From positions 27,349-91,348 of the forward strand of contig JADHNJ010000001.1 in NCBI GenBank assembly GCA_016779565.1: a DNA stretch of 64,000 bases, written 5' to 3'. The notes below the pieces were generated by a model. That model did no database searches and was not told where the DNA came from. It saw only the letters and a list, made by a program, of their open reading frames with translations. This DNA is from Pseudomonadales bacterium (GTDB taxonomy: Bacteria; Pseudomonadota; Gammaproteobacteria; Pseudomonadales; Azotimanducaceae). Each line of letters begins with the position of its first letter. Position 1 is the stretch's first letter. Shown here in pieces: positions 63,678 to 64,000 of the stretch. The translations under genes and the position numbers were made by a program.

Positions 63678-64000
63678 TCAAGTACCCGCTCTAATGCTTC
63701 GCCACTCGCTGCTGTCGCGCCCCATACATGATGCGACCGCCTCCCAATAGCGTCTGCCGTTTCCATGAATTCTGGGATCTTCATTAACCGCTTTGACACA
63801 TCGTGCGCGATTATCCTGAGCCACGCACACGCCTTGACGCAAAACTGCGTTCCCTGAACAGGTACACTGGCTGAAATCCGACGAGAGCGAACCGCCTTCA
63901 CAGGCTGCCTTTGCAACACACTGACCCGACAACAAACCTAAGCCGCTGCCACAGCTCGCGCATTGGCTTGGGTCAGTCGCTAACGTGCCACCACTGCCGC
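63678..64000 (-). CDS. Cys-rich protein, C-terminal 107 residues (5' part outside window)
   Basis: The frame is open to the right edge of the window. The visible part reads GSGGTLATDPSQCASCGSG, then LLSGQCVAKAACEGG, FSQCTCSGNAVLRQGVC and a C-terminal VNEDPRIHGNGRRYWEAVAS. The repeated Cys pairs suggest an extracytoplasmic, disulfide-rich (EGF- or TIL-like) protein. No family is recognised. An internal TTG at 63935 could be called as a start but the frame clearly continues upstream. Confidence 0.6.
   Translation of the reverse strand, partial: GSGGTLATDPSQCASCGSGLGLLSGQCVAKAACEGGSLSSDFSQCTCSGNAVLRQGVCVAQDNRARCVKAVNEDPRIHGNGRRYWEAVASCMGRDSSEWRSIRAGT

Overview
The window looks like chromosomal DNA of a gammaproteobacterium, probably an uncultured marine or otherwise aquatic heterotroph. 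The evidence is gene order. The blocks divergent pilMN/ponA, rpmE-priA-SPOR-hslVU-DUF971-ubiE-ubiB-hisIE-tatABC-dtd-pip-typA, glnA-type GS-ntrBC-trmL-secB-grx-rhodanese-gpmI-envC-ctpA, hisB-hisA and asmA-mutY-yggX follow the order I know from Pseudomonas-like chromosomes. Several genes normally found in these blocks are missing here: argS, ubiJ, hisH and hisF. No phage, IS element, CRISPR array or rRNA operon was seen.

Layout. 1-3.8 kb: start of the type IV pilus operon (pilM, pilN) divergent from penicillin-binding protein 1A. 3.8-17.2 kb: housekeeping core covering ribosomal protein L31, replication restart, the HslUV protease, ubiquinone synthesis, late histidine steps, Tat export, tRNA proofreading and TypA. 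17.2-21.7 kb: nitrogen regulation. A eukaryotic-type (GSII) glutamine synthetase gene lies behind a sigma-54 promoter with two NtrC-like sites, followed by ntrB and ntrC, which have a third NtrC-like palindrome upstream. 21.7-29.4 kb: trmL, secB, grxC, rhodanese, gpmI, envC, ctpA, hisA, hisB, an unknown gene and tRNA-Gly(CCC). 29.7-51.2 kb: an accessory, mostly catabolic block inside the conserved order. It holds an EamA transporter, an amidohydrolase, a peroxiredoxin, a PhyH dioxygenase with a pterin dehydratase, a family 2 glycosidase with a serine-hydrolase-like protein, an acyl-CoA dehydrogenase pair with an SDR and an enoyl-CoA hydratase, a secreted S33-type hydrolase, a Na+-exporter-like ABC system, an alkylsulfatase, a luciferase-like oxidoreductase and an NADPH-ferredoxin reductase. 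51.3-54.7 kb: asmA, mutY, yggX. 54.7-64 kb: an SDR, a large periplasmic WD40-like/amidohydrolase fusion, an HD hydrolase, a TAXI-type TRAP transporter, a selenoprotein gene and a Cys-rich fragment.

Most notable results. (1) The gene at 63272-63613 is an ArsC-family thioredoxin-fold selenoprotein. An in-frame TGA at 63311-63313 occupies the first position of a U-T-T-C redox motif, and a SECIS-like stem-loop lies at the right distance downstream; ordinary gene calling would truncate the gene and lose its redox centre. (2) The GSII gene has the NtrC/sigma-54 geometry familiar from the unrelated GSI gene glnA of enteric bacteria. (3) Two hydrolases appear to lack their nucleophilic serine: the proline-iminopeptidase homologue (Ser to Gly) and the beta-lactamase-fold protein (Ser to Ala). 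Everything here was read by eye and from memory of protein families; no alignment or database search was run.
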